In this document: positions 1 through 8,733 of the stretch, one piece after another
How positions within the stretch are numbered: position 1 is the first letter of the stretch
How the letters are laid out: the number at the start of each line of letters is the position of its first letter
From: Ulota crispa
Lineage: Eukaryota; Streptophyta; Bryopsida; Orthotrichales; Orthotrichaceae
DNA length: 64,000 bases
Reading direction: 5' to 3'
NCBI GenBank assembly: GCA_963920765.1
Contig: OY987242.1
Location: forward strand, 40,413,264-40,477,263
Translations under genes and position numbers: made by a program
Notes under the pieces: model-generated
What the model was told of the DNA's origin: nothing
What the model saw: only the letters and a program-made list of their open reading frames with translations
The model's database searches: none

Positions 1-67
1 GTCATGCTGCTAATCGCCCGCCAGGTAAGGAATACTTGGAGATGCACATTACTCTAACATTCTCCTG

Positions 68-306
68 AGAGCATCTCCAGCGTTGCACTGCCAGGGTCTG
101 ACATACTTCAAGCTTAAGCATGTGTTCCAGGCCCCTCACCGTGTCAAGCAGTGGCCCTGGCCCTTCAAAACAGTGAGCTTTATCCTATATTATATTTTCC
201 TTGGTGGATGGTCAAATATATATTTATGGGGCACGTTTAAAGTGCAAGACCTAAGGTTCTTCAAAAATAGGTGTAGTCCATTGAAGTGCAACTCTGGAGA
301 TGCTCT
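68..306. mobile_element. MITE with GAGCATCTCCAG terminal inverted repeats
   Basis: The left end reads AGAGCATCTCCAG-GTTGCACT and the right end is its inverse, giving terminal inverted repeats of about 23 bp with two mismatches around a 239-bp body with no coding capacity. The flanks TGA and TAA fit a TWA-type target, which suggests a PIF/Harbinger (Tourist-like) non-autonomous element. That family call is inference. It abuts the next element, sharing the bases at 306-307. Confidence 0.6.
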
Positions 307-307
307 A

Positions 308-686
308 AGGTAGGAGCACCCAATTGCAACACCAGTCGTTCTCCGACATCTAAAATTAAACTTTAAGTAGATAGATTTGCACCCAATCAAGACACGAATG
401 CACCCAAACAAGACACAAATGCACCTAAATGTTTTTGATTGAATGTGACATGTGCATGACATGGTCTTACTGTTGTCGCTTTTTCAAGGGTTTAATGTTT
501 ACAATAGGTAAGTCTAGGAAGTTGTCTTCAACAATTCATAAATTATTCATATGATCTCAAAAAATTCCAAAAACAACTTTCCTTGCATCTGTATCCATTT
601 CTTGACAAGCCCATGCCATCAAATTCTCAGAAGAACCTCCCAATTCCCACATCTGAGGTAAGTGTCGCATTTGGGTGCTTCTACCG
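308..686. mobile_element. TA-target MITE, copy a (AGGTAG...CACCCA ends)
   Basis: The left end AGGTAGGAGCACCCAA and the right end TTGGGTGCTTCTACCG are inverted repeats, and both are flanked by TA (306-307 and 687-688). Three more elements in the window share these ends (21537, 34864 and 38477). The 379-bp interior carries no convincing reading frame. The TA target points to a Tc1/mariner- or Stowaway-type mechanism, but the family is not proven. Confidence 0.6.
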
Positions 687-1162
687 TAAGCCATGTACCA
701 GATTTTCCTTGCCAGGTACCAAATTCCGGTAGCACTGTAACACGTTGAATCTTGAGGAAAGGAATAGTGAAGGCCAGGCCTGCCTGTCATATTTCTAAAA
801 TACCTCAACTGTCATTAGTGCTCTCTCCTGCCTGCCACCACGTCGTCACCCCCTGCCACCTATTCCTGTGCGGGCAAGATTTTGAGAGATCCCAACGATG
901 GGAATCGCATATTCAATCTTGAAGAGTTCTAGGTTGGAGACACCTCGTACTGTACTTGCACAACACTTTGTTGCCACTTGTACCACCTCAGGGCTCAGGG
1001 CCTCAGGCCCCTACCATGGCTGTAGCATCATCGGTATACAGACTACTGCTCAAATTATAAACGCGTACCTTACCGTCACTGTTGCTCATGATAACTCGGC
1101 CCTTCTGTAACAGTACTGTCTGTATTCGAATTTAAAACTATCCTCGCTTCTCAGAGACAGCC

Positions 1163-1322
1163 ATAACATTCAGTAGCCTGAAGAGAGGCTACCTTTCCTC
1201 TCTTCAGGTATCTGAATCTCTCTTTTATACTGAGAAATATTGACATATGTCCTCTTAGCTATTGATGGGTGTGGAATATTCCATACTCTTCAATTGGAGG
1301 GAGGGCAGGCGTGCTTATTGCT
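1163..1322. repeat. Dispersed repeat in the upstream region of the first gene
   Basis: This stretch matches, in inverted orientation, the sequence at about 33838-34090. The shared parts are a 'cattcagtagcctgaagag' end, a 'cctcttagcta' block, a 'gtggaatattcca' palindromic core and an 'attggagggaggg' end. The copy here lacks about 100 bp of the middle. It ends about 130 bp before the ATG at 1455, so it probably supplies part of the promoter or leader of that gene. The element type is unknown. Confidence 0.6.
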
Positions 1323-1423
1323 ACTGGATGTTGCAGCCCAGCCCACGGGATTTATACATTTATGAGTGGCTCAAGAGCAAGCACAAGGAAGTCCAAACGT
1401 GACCGGTCAAATCGAACCAGTCG

Positions 1424-1449
1424 GGGGGGAGGGGGGGGGGGGGGGGGGG
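1424..1449 (+). repeat. Poly-G tract just before the first gene's start
   Basis: A nearly pure run of G ends about 5 bp before the ATG at 1455. It would encode a glycine run if translation began at the in-frame ATG at 1362. Such tracts slip in replication and sequencing, so its length is unreliable. Confidence 0.85.
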
Positions 1450-1454
1450 TTTTC

Positions 1455-2513
1455 ATGGCGTCCTGGAAACAGAGTTTGCAAGAGGAGGCTTTGGAGCGCA
1501 CTCTGGATGCTCAAGAGCGTGAAGCTGTGGAGTTGCCTCCCGATCGCCGACCTGTTGCTGCCGACGAGGTTGGCCTCGAGCCGCTAGACGAGGAGAGCAA
1601 TCAGCCAGCAAAGGTGGTAAGTCTGCCTCAGTGTTACGAGGAGATAAAGACCCTGCTGTGGATCCAGAACAGCGTGGTGCACAACACAGCCTTGCAGGAG
1701 TGGGAACGGAAGTCGCAGCTGCTGACGGCTCGAGTAGAGCGCAAGCGCAAGCTGGGCTTGCACCAGCGCAACGAGATCTACAACCTGGTGGGCTTCTTCA
1801 GTGTGTTCCAGGGCGTGCTCCTCACCGCCGTGTCGCAGTCCAACTTGCTGCACTGCAACAATTGGTGGAGTCCGTTTGTTCTGTCGGTGCTTGCATCGGT
1901 TGTCACGTTCGTTGGCGTCTTGCAGAAGTTCTGGTACGTCTGTGCGTTGGATAAGACTATCAACTCCGAAGAAACTTCGTTAAAGGTTTGTGCAAAAGCG
2001 TCACTGATCCACTTCCTGTTCGCTTGCTTGAATTTCATGCTTCAATTCTCTGAACCACATTCGTTAAACTTACGAAAATCAAATAATTTGACACCATCTT
2101 TAGTGTTTGAACTCAAATGTTGCAATTCTGGCGCCATTTTACGAATGCTATCGTTCGATCTTCTTCTTCAGTTGGTTTATTTAAAACATCAACACGGGCA
2201 CAGACTCAGCGAGCTGCTGTCGAGATGTTGCGTGCATTTTCTTGAAAAACACGGCTATTAACTTATTCAAATCGTGGGTTTAAGAATCCAGGTGGTAGTG
2301 AAAAGGGTGAACGCTCTTCGAAGGGACGGAAAGCATTTCCGATTTGCAGATTCCGAGGAGAAACGAACGAGGGAAGAGAGTTCACCATTCTCGGTGTACG
2401 CCACTTTGGTTTGCACGGCACTCGTCGCATTTGCAGTCGTCTTTGCCGCCTCCCATCCGATCATTCTGTGTCACCCAGGTTGCTCTGAAACCACGTGCAA
2501 CTACAGCAGCTAG
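1455..2513 (+). CDS. Membrane protein with conserved N-terminal helical region, unknown function
   Basis: Two exons, 1455-1985 and 2292-2513, join in phase 0 (GTTTGT donor, CAG acceptor) to encode 250 aa. Residues 1-108 are soluble and charged. About 109-127 and 138-158 are hydrophobic segments separated by a Cys-Asn-Trp-Trp-Ser loop. Residues 178-211 are basic, and a third hydrophobic segment lies at about 212-232, followed by a short Cys-rich tail. This suggests a three-span endomembrane or plasma-membrane protein. I recall similar uncharacterised proteins in mosses and liverworts but cannot name a domain or function. I chose the ATG at 1455 because upstream in-frame sequence is a G tract and a dispersed repeat; an in-frame ATG at 1362 would add 31 residues. 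The next gene begins 40 bp after the stop. Confidence 0.75.
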
Positions 2514-2553
2514 TGTGAGGGTGTGAGGGTGTGGTCTACGGAAACCTGCGAAG

Positions 2554-2958
2554 ATGGTGAACACGAAGATTGTCAATGACACGGATTCCGAGATCGACGT
2601 GAAAGAGGGGAACGTCGGGGTGTACATACCGTTGCAGAAGCTGTCGAAGAAAGGGTCCAAGCGCAGCATCTGCAGTATCCACGTGGACCCCAATGCAACC
2701 TACCGAGAGTACTGGATTGCGGCGCTAGCTGACAACACTGGCAAGCGACCCATCGTCGTCACCTCCGACGACTGCATCGACAACGCCGTCCTCACCATCA
2801 AGTTTGATGGTACAAAGTATGTCTGCAAAAAAACTCCGAGAAATGCACCGTCGCGAAGAGATGCAAAGCCAGTCACGAATCCCCCTGACCACAACAACGG
2901 CAACACCCCAGCTCATGCCAAAGCTGGATGGAAGAGGTTCCTTCCGAAATGGGCATGA
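2554..2958 (+). CDS. Small conserved protein of unknown function
   Basis: A single open frame of 134 aa starts at an ATG in good context (aagATGG). The first 90 residues look like a compact beta-rich domain: MVNTKIVNDTDSEI..., then a conserved-looking HVDPNATYREYW segment and SDDC-DNAVLTI. The tail (about 95-134) is basic, Pro/Asn-rich and ends in GWKRFLPKWA. There is no signal peptide and no membrane segment. The repeated 'N-D-T-/V-K-E-G-N' opening resembles small plant proteins of unknown function, but I cannot assign a family with certainty. It follows the membrane-protein gene by only 40 bp on the same strand, so it may share a transcript or use a promoter inside that gene. Confidence 0.65.
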   Translation: MVNTKIVNDTDSEIDVKEGNVGVYIPLQKLSKKGSKRSICSIHVDPNATYREYWIAALADNTGKRPIVVTSDDCIDNAVLTIKFDGTKYVCKKTPRNAPSRRDAKPVTNPPDHNNGNTPAHAKAGWKRFLPKWA

Positions 2959-3723
2959 CTTCCCCCATCGAAGGATCCTGCCGACTTCCCTACAAAGTTT
3001 CTCTTTCTATTGATGAGTCAGTATTTAGGCTCTAATTGTGGCTGCCGTGCATGTTAATTTGTAAGCCTTTTCAGAGAACCCGTTTCTGATCTAATTTAGT
3101 AGAAGTCGTTCCACGACCCACTCAGTTTATATTTCTTGTCTTGAAGAAGCAGCCAAGGTCGTTTCAGAGCAAATATGCCTTGACAAAATTTCATGTTTAT
3201 GCAGTATATTTTGTGGCAAGATCTTAGGGCTCAGAAATCCATTTGAAAACTAACGTACTAGGACAAGATACAAGTCGAATCTTCAAGAGAGAATCAGTTT
3301 TGGAGTCTGAAAGAGTGGCCTGTCATGTCACGGGTTTCCTCTCAGAACTGAAGTGTTCATCCATGTTGAGCTTTGAAGACTGTCCTCTTTTCAGAGACGA
3401 AAACTTTCTTTTATAAACATTCACAAAATTTCAAAACCGGCTACTGCTGTTAAACTTTATAGCTCATGACTGGCAATTTTATAACCAAGACACTGCTGCA
3501 GCTGCCAATGAAGCCCCAGAAACACAACACACAAGAGAGAGAGACATTCCAACCCGACCAACACTTGCTGAAAAACCAGTATGTAACTTATCTGCACGTG
3601 GAGCTATGCTGTAGAATGCCATGCCTTGTCACAGCCCTTGTCATGCACAGCGTTTCACAAAACACATCCATGTGGTGCTCGAAGAGCTCAGGTTCCCTCA
3701 CCTTATCTCCCTCAAAACACCCC

Positions 3724-3762
3724 TAGGGTTTCTGTTTCTAGGGTTTCTGCTCGTTAGGGTTT
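3724..3762. promoter_or_regulatory. Cluster of three telo-box motifs
   Basis: TAGGGTTT occurs three times within 39 bp. In plants, AAACCCTA/TAGGGTTT motifs sit near transcription starts of growth-related genes and bind Myb-type and TRB factors. Which gene this cluster serves is unclear; a leader for a minus- or plus-strand transcript is possible. Confidence 0.45.
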
Positions 3763-4000
3763 GATCTGCATCCAAGTCCAGCGACAAAACGCATATCTGT
3801 TAAAAGCGCAGAAATTGGTGTGCACATTTTTCTGCATTACTGCATTCTTCCTATTCAACCTTGAATACCACGTCAATTGTACTTCGAACAAGGTAAAGCT
3901 CGAGGGGTGGACAGTGCACCGACTTTCTCAGTATCTTTGATGATAATTGCTGTGCAAAAAACTCCTTGATAAGAATTTAGGCTCAGTGTGCAGTATTCAA

Positions 4001-4041
4001 AAGTCACGAGCATTCCTAACAAAGTCACGAGCATTCCTAAC
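4001..4041. repeat. 21-bp tandem repeat, two units
   Basis: The unit 'aaagtcacgagcattcctaac' style sequence occurs twice back to back. Function unknown; probably a simple local duplication. Confidence 0.8.
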
Positions 4042-4119
4042 GAGTTCGGAGTTCAGGCAGATTTGAGAAGTGTGAGGTAGCCACGAGATACCTGCGGGAT
4101 GACAATCGACATGATACAG

Positions 4120-4557
4120 TCACTGGATTCCTGGGGCAGGAAGATGAGCATCCACGCTTGGCAGGGAAACCGTCTGCGACAACGGCGGCACATGAGCATC
4201 AGCCTCAGCAGAGACGAAAGGCCTCGCTTCTCTCGATTCCTCCGCCTTCTTGGGTGTGAACAATTCCTCCGGCTGCTGTGGCGACACTACAGCTCCCCCT
4301 CCACGAATTCCAGACTGTTGCTCCGTCTTCTCAGCACGATTCTCCATGGCTCCCTTTCTTTCCCTCGATTCTTGGAACTTGGCTTCGGAGTTTGTGCAAT
4401 CGGCCTCGCGGGAGTCTCTTCCGTTGAAGCACTTGAGCCCGTGGGATGCAAAAGCGCCCAGAGCTTGGAAACGCAGGAGCTCTCAGGCGGACTCTACTGC
4501 CACAAGCCCCACTCCAGTCGCCACTCTAGCAACGTCTCTGGCAACACCTGGCGACAT
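4120..4557 (-). pseudogene. Possible host gene or exon with one in-frame TGA
   Basis: On the minus strand one frame runs from an ATG at 4557 to a stop at 4120, about 145 codons, interrupted only by a TGA at codon 25 (4485-4483). Its composition is protein-like: an Ala/Val-rich start, then a Glu/Lys-rich middle (KFQESRERKG, RAEKTEQQSG) and a Pro/Ala-rich tail (SPQQPEELFTPKKAEE). A telo-box (AAACCCTAA, about 4618) lies just upstream. It could be a decayed gene, an exon with a splice I cannot see, or chance. I do not recognise a family. Confidence 0.25.
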
Positions 4558-4734
4558 GGGATGGTGGGACTCCAACGTTTAGCAATTTGCCACCATTGGC
4601 ACGCTCTCTTCCTTCAGAAAACCCTAACCAGAAAACAGCTCAGGTCACAATGCCGAAATATGGAAAAGGCCATTTTGTGCATGTGCAATTGCACATATGC
4701 CGCATTGCCACCAGCAGTAAATAATGCTGAATAA

Positions 4735-5942
4735 GTGCACCCACATTGCCAGGGGTAGTGAAAATTTCTATCCCAAATACGACATATTTTGTGATTGAGA
4801 TTTACCATCATTAAGCTTTTCTTTTTCTTTTTCTTTTTCTTTTTTTGACCTGCAAGACGACCGAGACGCACTGGTCAGTTCATCGTTCACCGCTGAGCTC
4901 TGGTCTACCTGGACCAAACCAATCTTAGATCTGAATATATTGCCACCAAATTCCATTCTCTAAACATATACACAAGCATGCGTGACTCATAATGGGGCCC
5001 ACGGGAATCCAGAGGTATTTGTCAGTCTCAGAGAGATTGTGCATGACTCACCGTCGCAAACTTGGAATGCTGCATACTCCATCTCGGTTTCCGAATCCTC
5101 CTGCAAATTTTCCCACTTACCAAGCTACGAGGTGACCCGAATTGCTTGCACTCCTGATCCGGTTATCTCTCCGTTTCCACCTGCCCTCCCACGATCTGTT
5201 AGCTCCGCGCTGGTAAGTTATTTGCTTCACACCCATGTCCTGTGCTTGTTTGCGGTCCTTTCAAACCAATTTTGACGTGAAAGTATTGAACCTGAGCGAT
5301 GGTTGGTTTGCAGTTGTGTCTGTTGGTTAGGTTTTCTTAACTTTCCTTTTAGCCCTTGTTTTTTTGTGTGTTTTGAGTCGGTCTCTGGTGCGGTGGCAGT
5401 GCGCTCACTTGGTTTTTATATCGAAGGCAGTAAATTTTTTTTGGTAGGGTGATGAAGACGGAATTCTTGTTTGTATACGTGGGGTATGTTTTGTGAGATA
5501 GTGAGGTGAGATGAGCACGGAATAGTGGTCGTTTGAGTGCTCAGAAAGTATTTCATCTCTCGTAGCGTAGTCGCGATTTCTTTTTAATAGGGCTTGCATC
5601 ATCTTGATCGGCGAGCTTTTGCAATTAGTAACATCATAATGCCCTAGCGTTGTCCACCTTTTTTGTCACTTTTCGATTTTTCCAAGGCCTGAAATCCTTT
5701 GCTTCACTAAACACTGGAATTGGAGTAAAAACGGGACATAGTTTGTGCACTAATACTGGTTTTTTTAAGCGTAGCAATTTGTCACACTCATGTCCTTTCG
5801 GTGCTTGTTTTCATTTTTTCAAACTAAATTGCTGTCGAAACCAGATTTGAACTGATTTCGAACCAATTTTGCAAAGTTCCTGAGGTGTATTGCTGCGGTG
5901 GTGTGTGCTGAACAGGCGAGGGCGGGTTAGGGTTCGTCAGCT
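4735..5942. other. Upstream and leader region of the VAMP gene
   Basis: No coding region can be supported. A (CTTTTT)n run lies at about 4819-4846. A pyrimidine-rich stretch ending GCTG|GTAAGTT (donor at 5213) and an acceptor-like GAACAG at about 5916 suggest a leader intron of about 700 bp before the VAMP start. A telo-box lies at 5927-5934. These are inferences from splice-site look alone. Confidence 0.4.
5927..5934 (+). promoter_or_regulatory. Telo-box before VAMP72 start
   Basis: TTAGGGTT lies 9 bp upstream of the VAMP72 ATG, in what is probably the last leader exon. Such motifs are common in the leaders of plant housekeeping genes. Confidence 0.45.
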
Positions 5943-7104
5943 ATGACTATCCTGTATGCTTTGGTGACGAGAGGGACGGTGGTTCTGGCGGAGTTTAGCG
6001 CCGCATCAGGAAACGCCAGCACCATAGCTCGCCGTATCGTGGAGAAACTGCCTGCAGGAGGCGACAGCCGCGTCTCCTATGCGCAAGATCGCCATATTTT
6101 CCACATCATGAGAGCTGATGGCTTGACTTTCCTTTGCATGGCCACCGACTCTTTCGGAAGTAAGCCAAGCCACACACTTTTTCCATAGTATACACTAGAT
6201 CACTGCGAAATCCCAAATTTCTAACAAAGCGCAGTGCATAATTAGGGTTTGCAACATTCACTTCAGCTTTGCATAGATCTCTTGCTGGGTGAAACATGGA
6301 GCTTTTCTGCGATCCCCCAATTCTCAGATGAAAAATTGACCTAAATCCTGACATGTCGTGACACACTGAGGTTACAGAATGATGATGCTGATATCGTGAG
6401 CATGGCAGGACGAATCCCTTTTGCGTATCTGGAGGACATCCACATGAGGTTCATGAAGAACTACGGAAAGGTGGCAAACACAGCCTTGGCATATGCAATG
6501 AACGACGAGTTTTCCAGAGTTTTGCACCAACAAATGGAATACTTCTCAACGAACAAGCAGGCGGATGCAATCAACAGAGTGAAAGGCGAAATTGCAGAAG
6601 TGAGCAGCTTCATCTCTACGTGCTCCTCTACTTTTTATTTGCACCAGTTTTTCTCTGAAAAATCGTGTTCCATATCGTTTTGTTACCATTTTCAAAGGCC
6701 TATGTTTTAACGAAGAGCTTCTGTATCAGGTTCGAGCTGTCATGGTGGAGAACATCGACAAGGTGCTGGAGAGAGGTGACCGCATTGAGTTGCTGGTGGA
6801 CAAGTCATCTACCATTCAAGACAACAGCTTCCGTTTCAAGAAACAGTCACGGAGACTGCGGCAAGCCATGTGGATGGAAAATGCAAAGCTTTTGTAAGTA
6901 AATCACCTGGTTTACCTGTGCAATCTAAAGTGGTCATAAGTTTTGGTTTAGGGTTTCGTAAGCTGACGTCTTCTTCTTCAGCAGTGACTGACGCAGTTAA
7001 TGGCTTTTTGCAGGGCATTTCTGACTTGTCTCATCGTATTCCTACTCTACACCATCATTTCGTTCTTCTGCGGTGGGATTTTCCTACGGAGCTGCCGAGG
7101 TTAA
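5943..7104 (+). CDS. VAMP72: VAMP72-type R-SNARE (synaptobrevin with longin domain)
   Basis: Four exons (5943-6159, 6409-6599, 6730-6893, 7014-7104) with GT-AG borders give 663 nt and exactly 220 aa, the usual VAMP72 length. Residues 1 to about 120 form the longin domain (MTILYALVTRGTVVLAEFSA..., then RRIPFAYLEDIHMRF). The R-SNARE coiled coil spans about 128-187, with the zero-layer arginine at about 151 in VLERGD. A hydrophobic tail anchor at 192-213 ends in a short Cys/Arg tail. R-SNAREs of this group sit on secretory vesicles and pair with syntaxin and SNAP-type Q-SNAREs at the plasma membrane or endosome. The acidic longin insert of VAMP727 is absent, so a VAMP721/722-like role is likelier. 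The gene looks complete. Confidence 0.95.
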
Positions 7105-8733
7105 GTGCTACTGACAAGAACGCACTCACATTCCGTTTTGACCTCGTCTTCCTTGGAAACCTTCTTGAAGAAAATTCTGTGTCCACTGTTGTGTTGGGAG
7201 GGGGTCTGCAACCAGCTCCGAGCTACTCTGACAAGGAGGTCTTGTGGCCTGATGAAGGTCCGCAATCATCGACTAAGTTGAATGTGGAGATGGGCCACAT
7301 TCTCAGCAATTAGATCATACATAGAATTTTCTAGAGAGTTCATTAGGTTTTCAGGTGCGGAGGATTTGGTTTTATAAATATTCACACATTATGAGATCTT
7401 ACTCCTGAAGGCAAGCAGATCTTTTAATAACTGCTCGTATTGTAACAACAAAAATGGCATCCGTCTTTAATATTCATTTTTATTTTCCCCAATTCGCTCT
7501 ATGAGCAATCTGTCAACTGTTCATTAGTCCAACTTTTCATTTGGTGCAACTCCATACCTCAATTAGAAGTAATCCCATAGTCGCTTGGTCCCTGACCCTT
7601 AGTACCTGGTATTGACTACTGCACAACCCCTAGCGAACTTAAGTTTTGCACGATAACAAATGTACCACTGACATGTAAAATAATATCTTGCTGAGGTCGA
7701 TGTTTAACTACTTACGAAATTCATGGAACTCTGGGACTAAACTTGCAACGATTTATTGCAAGGTTTATACTAACGATTACCTACACTCGGACTCATGAAT
7801 ATTGGAACGTGTATAGTGATGTTTGATATATTATAGATGTTCAATGATCGATTACTTCTAATTCAGAATTACAATTTCACGCTTCTGTATGTACAAGCAA
7901 TAAGCAAGTCAGTCCTGTGAACCTTATATCCTACGAATCAGAAGAAGGGTTCGTTGAAAGACTAGAGTGGCAATGAAGGGGAACCAGGTCCAGCCTCGTT
8001 CAATTAGTGAAACTTGCTGTTCAATGCAAGCGGTACAAACAAGAGTGGAATCGACATGGGAAGCCCATGAGTATGGGCAAGAGGACGAAGCAGAGCAACT
8101 GCTGTGATGGAAAGCGAAGAACGTAGGACAATCATCAGGGCTGAAGCAATCATCCAACTCTACACATTCCTTAACTTCGAAGACAACAAGAATGGTAGAA
8201 CGTTAGTGAAAGAGTGAGCAAGAGACTGCCATTAACAACTTTCAAGCTTTTGATATTGAAAGAAAATTCTGTAAAATGTCTTTGTATTCTGAGTAAGCCT
8301 ATCTTTTGTAAAAGCCAAAAGTGACCGCACCAGAGTCTGATTGGGAACCTGCACCTCCACAGATTCCCAGAGCTAACTGATAGTTTCCTTTCTGACCAAT
8401 GAATACGAGATGTACCTATCATCAATGGATTTTGTCCTAGTAACAATTTGCCAATCTAACTCCAAACACAGTGGACACTATTCCGTGCCTGAAGTCCAGA
8501 CAAAAAAGACACAATCGTCCCTGTCAGAATCGTAAAATTCCTTCTCCGCTATCAACTTTCAGCTCGTCTGTTTCGTGTTACCTATCAGATACTGAGGTTT
8601 ACTCGCTGCATACCTTGCAAACGAGGGTTGTTGTAACACACGCAGAAAGAACTGAACTGCAACTGGAAGCTCTTGTGGAACTATTTGATCTGGTCAGCTG
8701 TGTACGATTAGAGTCCTGGTCAGGGTAGCCAAT
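7105..8733. other. Intergenic region between convergent genes
   Basis: It holds the 3' ends of VAMP72 (+) and the BRCT gene (-). Base composition is A+T-rich, with only short, non-conserved-looking frames. I see no RNA gene, element end or repeat that I can name. Confidence 0.5.

Larger units (their letters stand above)
2959..4119. other. Intergenic stretch with telo-boxes and a short tandem repeat
   Basis: No gene can be supported here. It contains three TAGGGTTT motifs (3724, 3739 and 3755), typical of plant gene leaders and promoters, and a 21-bp unit repeated twice at 4001-4041 (core 'aagtcacgagcattcctaac'). The first few hundred bases are probably the 3' UTR of the small-protein gene. 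Confidence 0.5.

Noticed and set aside
1269-1454. N-terminal extension of the first gene from a GTG at 1269
   Set aside because: It starts on a non-ATG codon inside a dispersed repeat and runs through a poly-G tract.
1617-1631. 15-nt GTAAG...CAG stretch that looks like an intron
   Set aside because: Far too short to splice; the frame reads through it in phase and the protein looks continuous.
4483-4485. In-frame TGA read as selenocysteine
   Set aside because: Land plants lack the selenocysteine machinery; decay, a splice or an error is simpler.
4099-4734. 211-codon plus-strand frame
   Set aside because: Leu/Ser/Arg/Cys/His-rich composition looks like the shadow of the minus-strand frame below it; no family resemblance.
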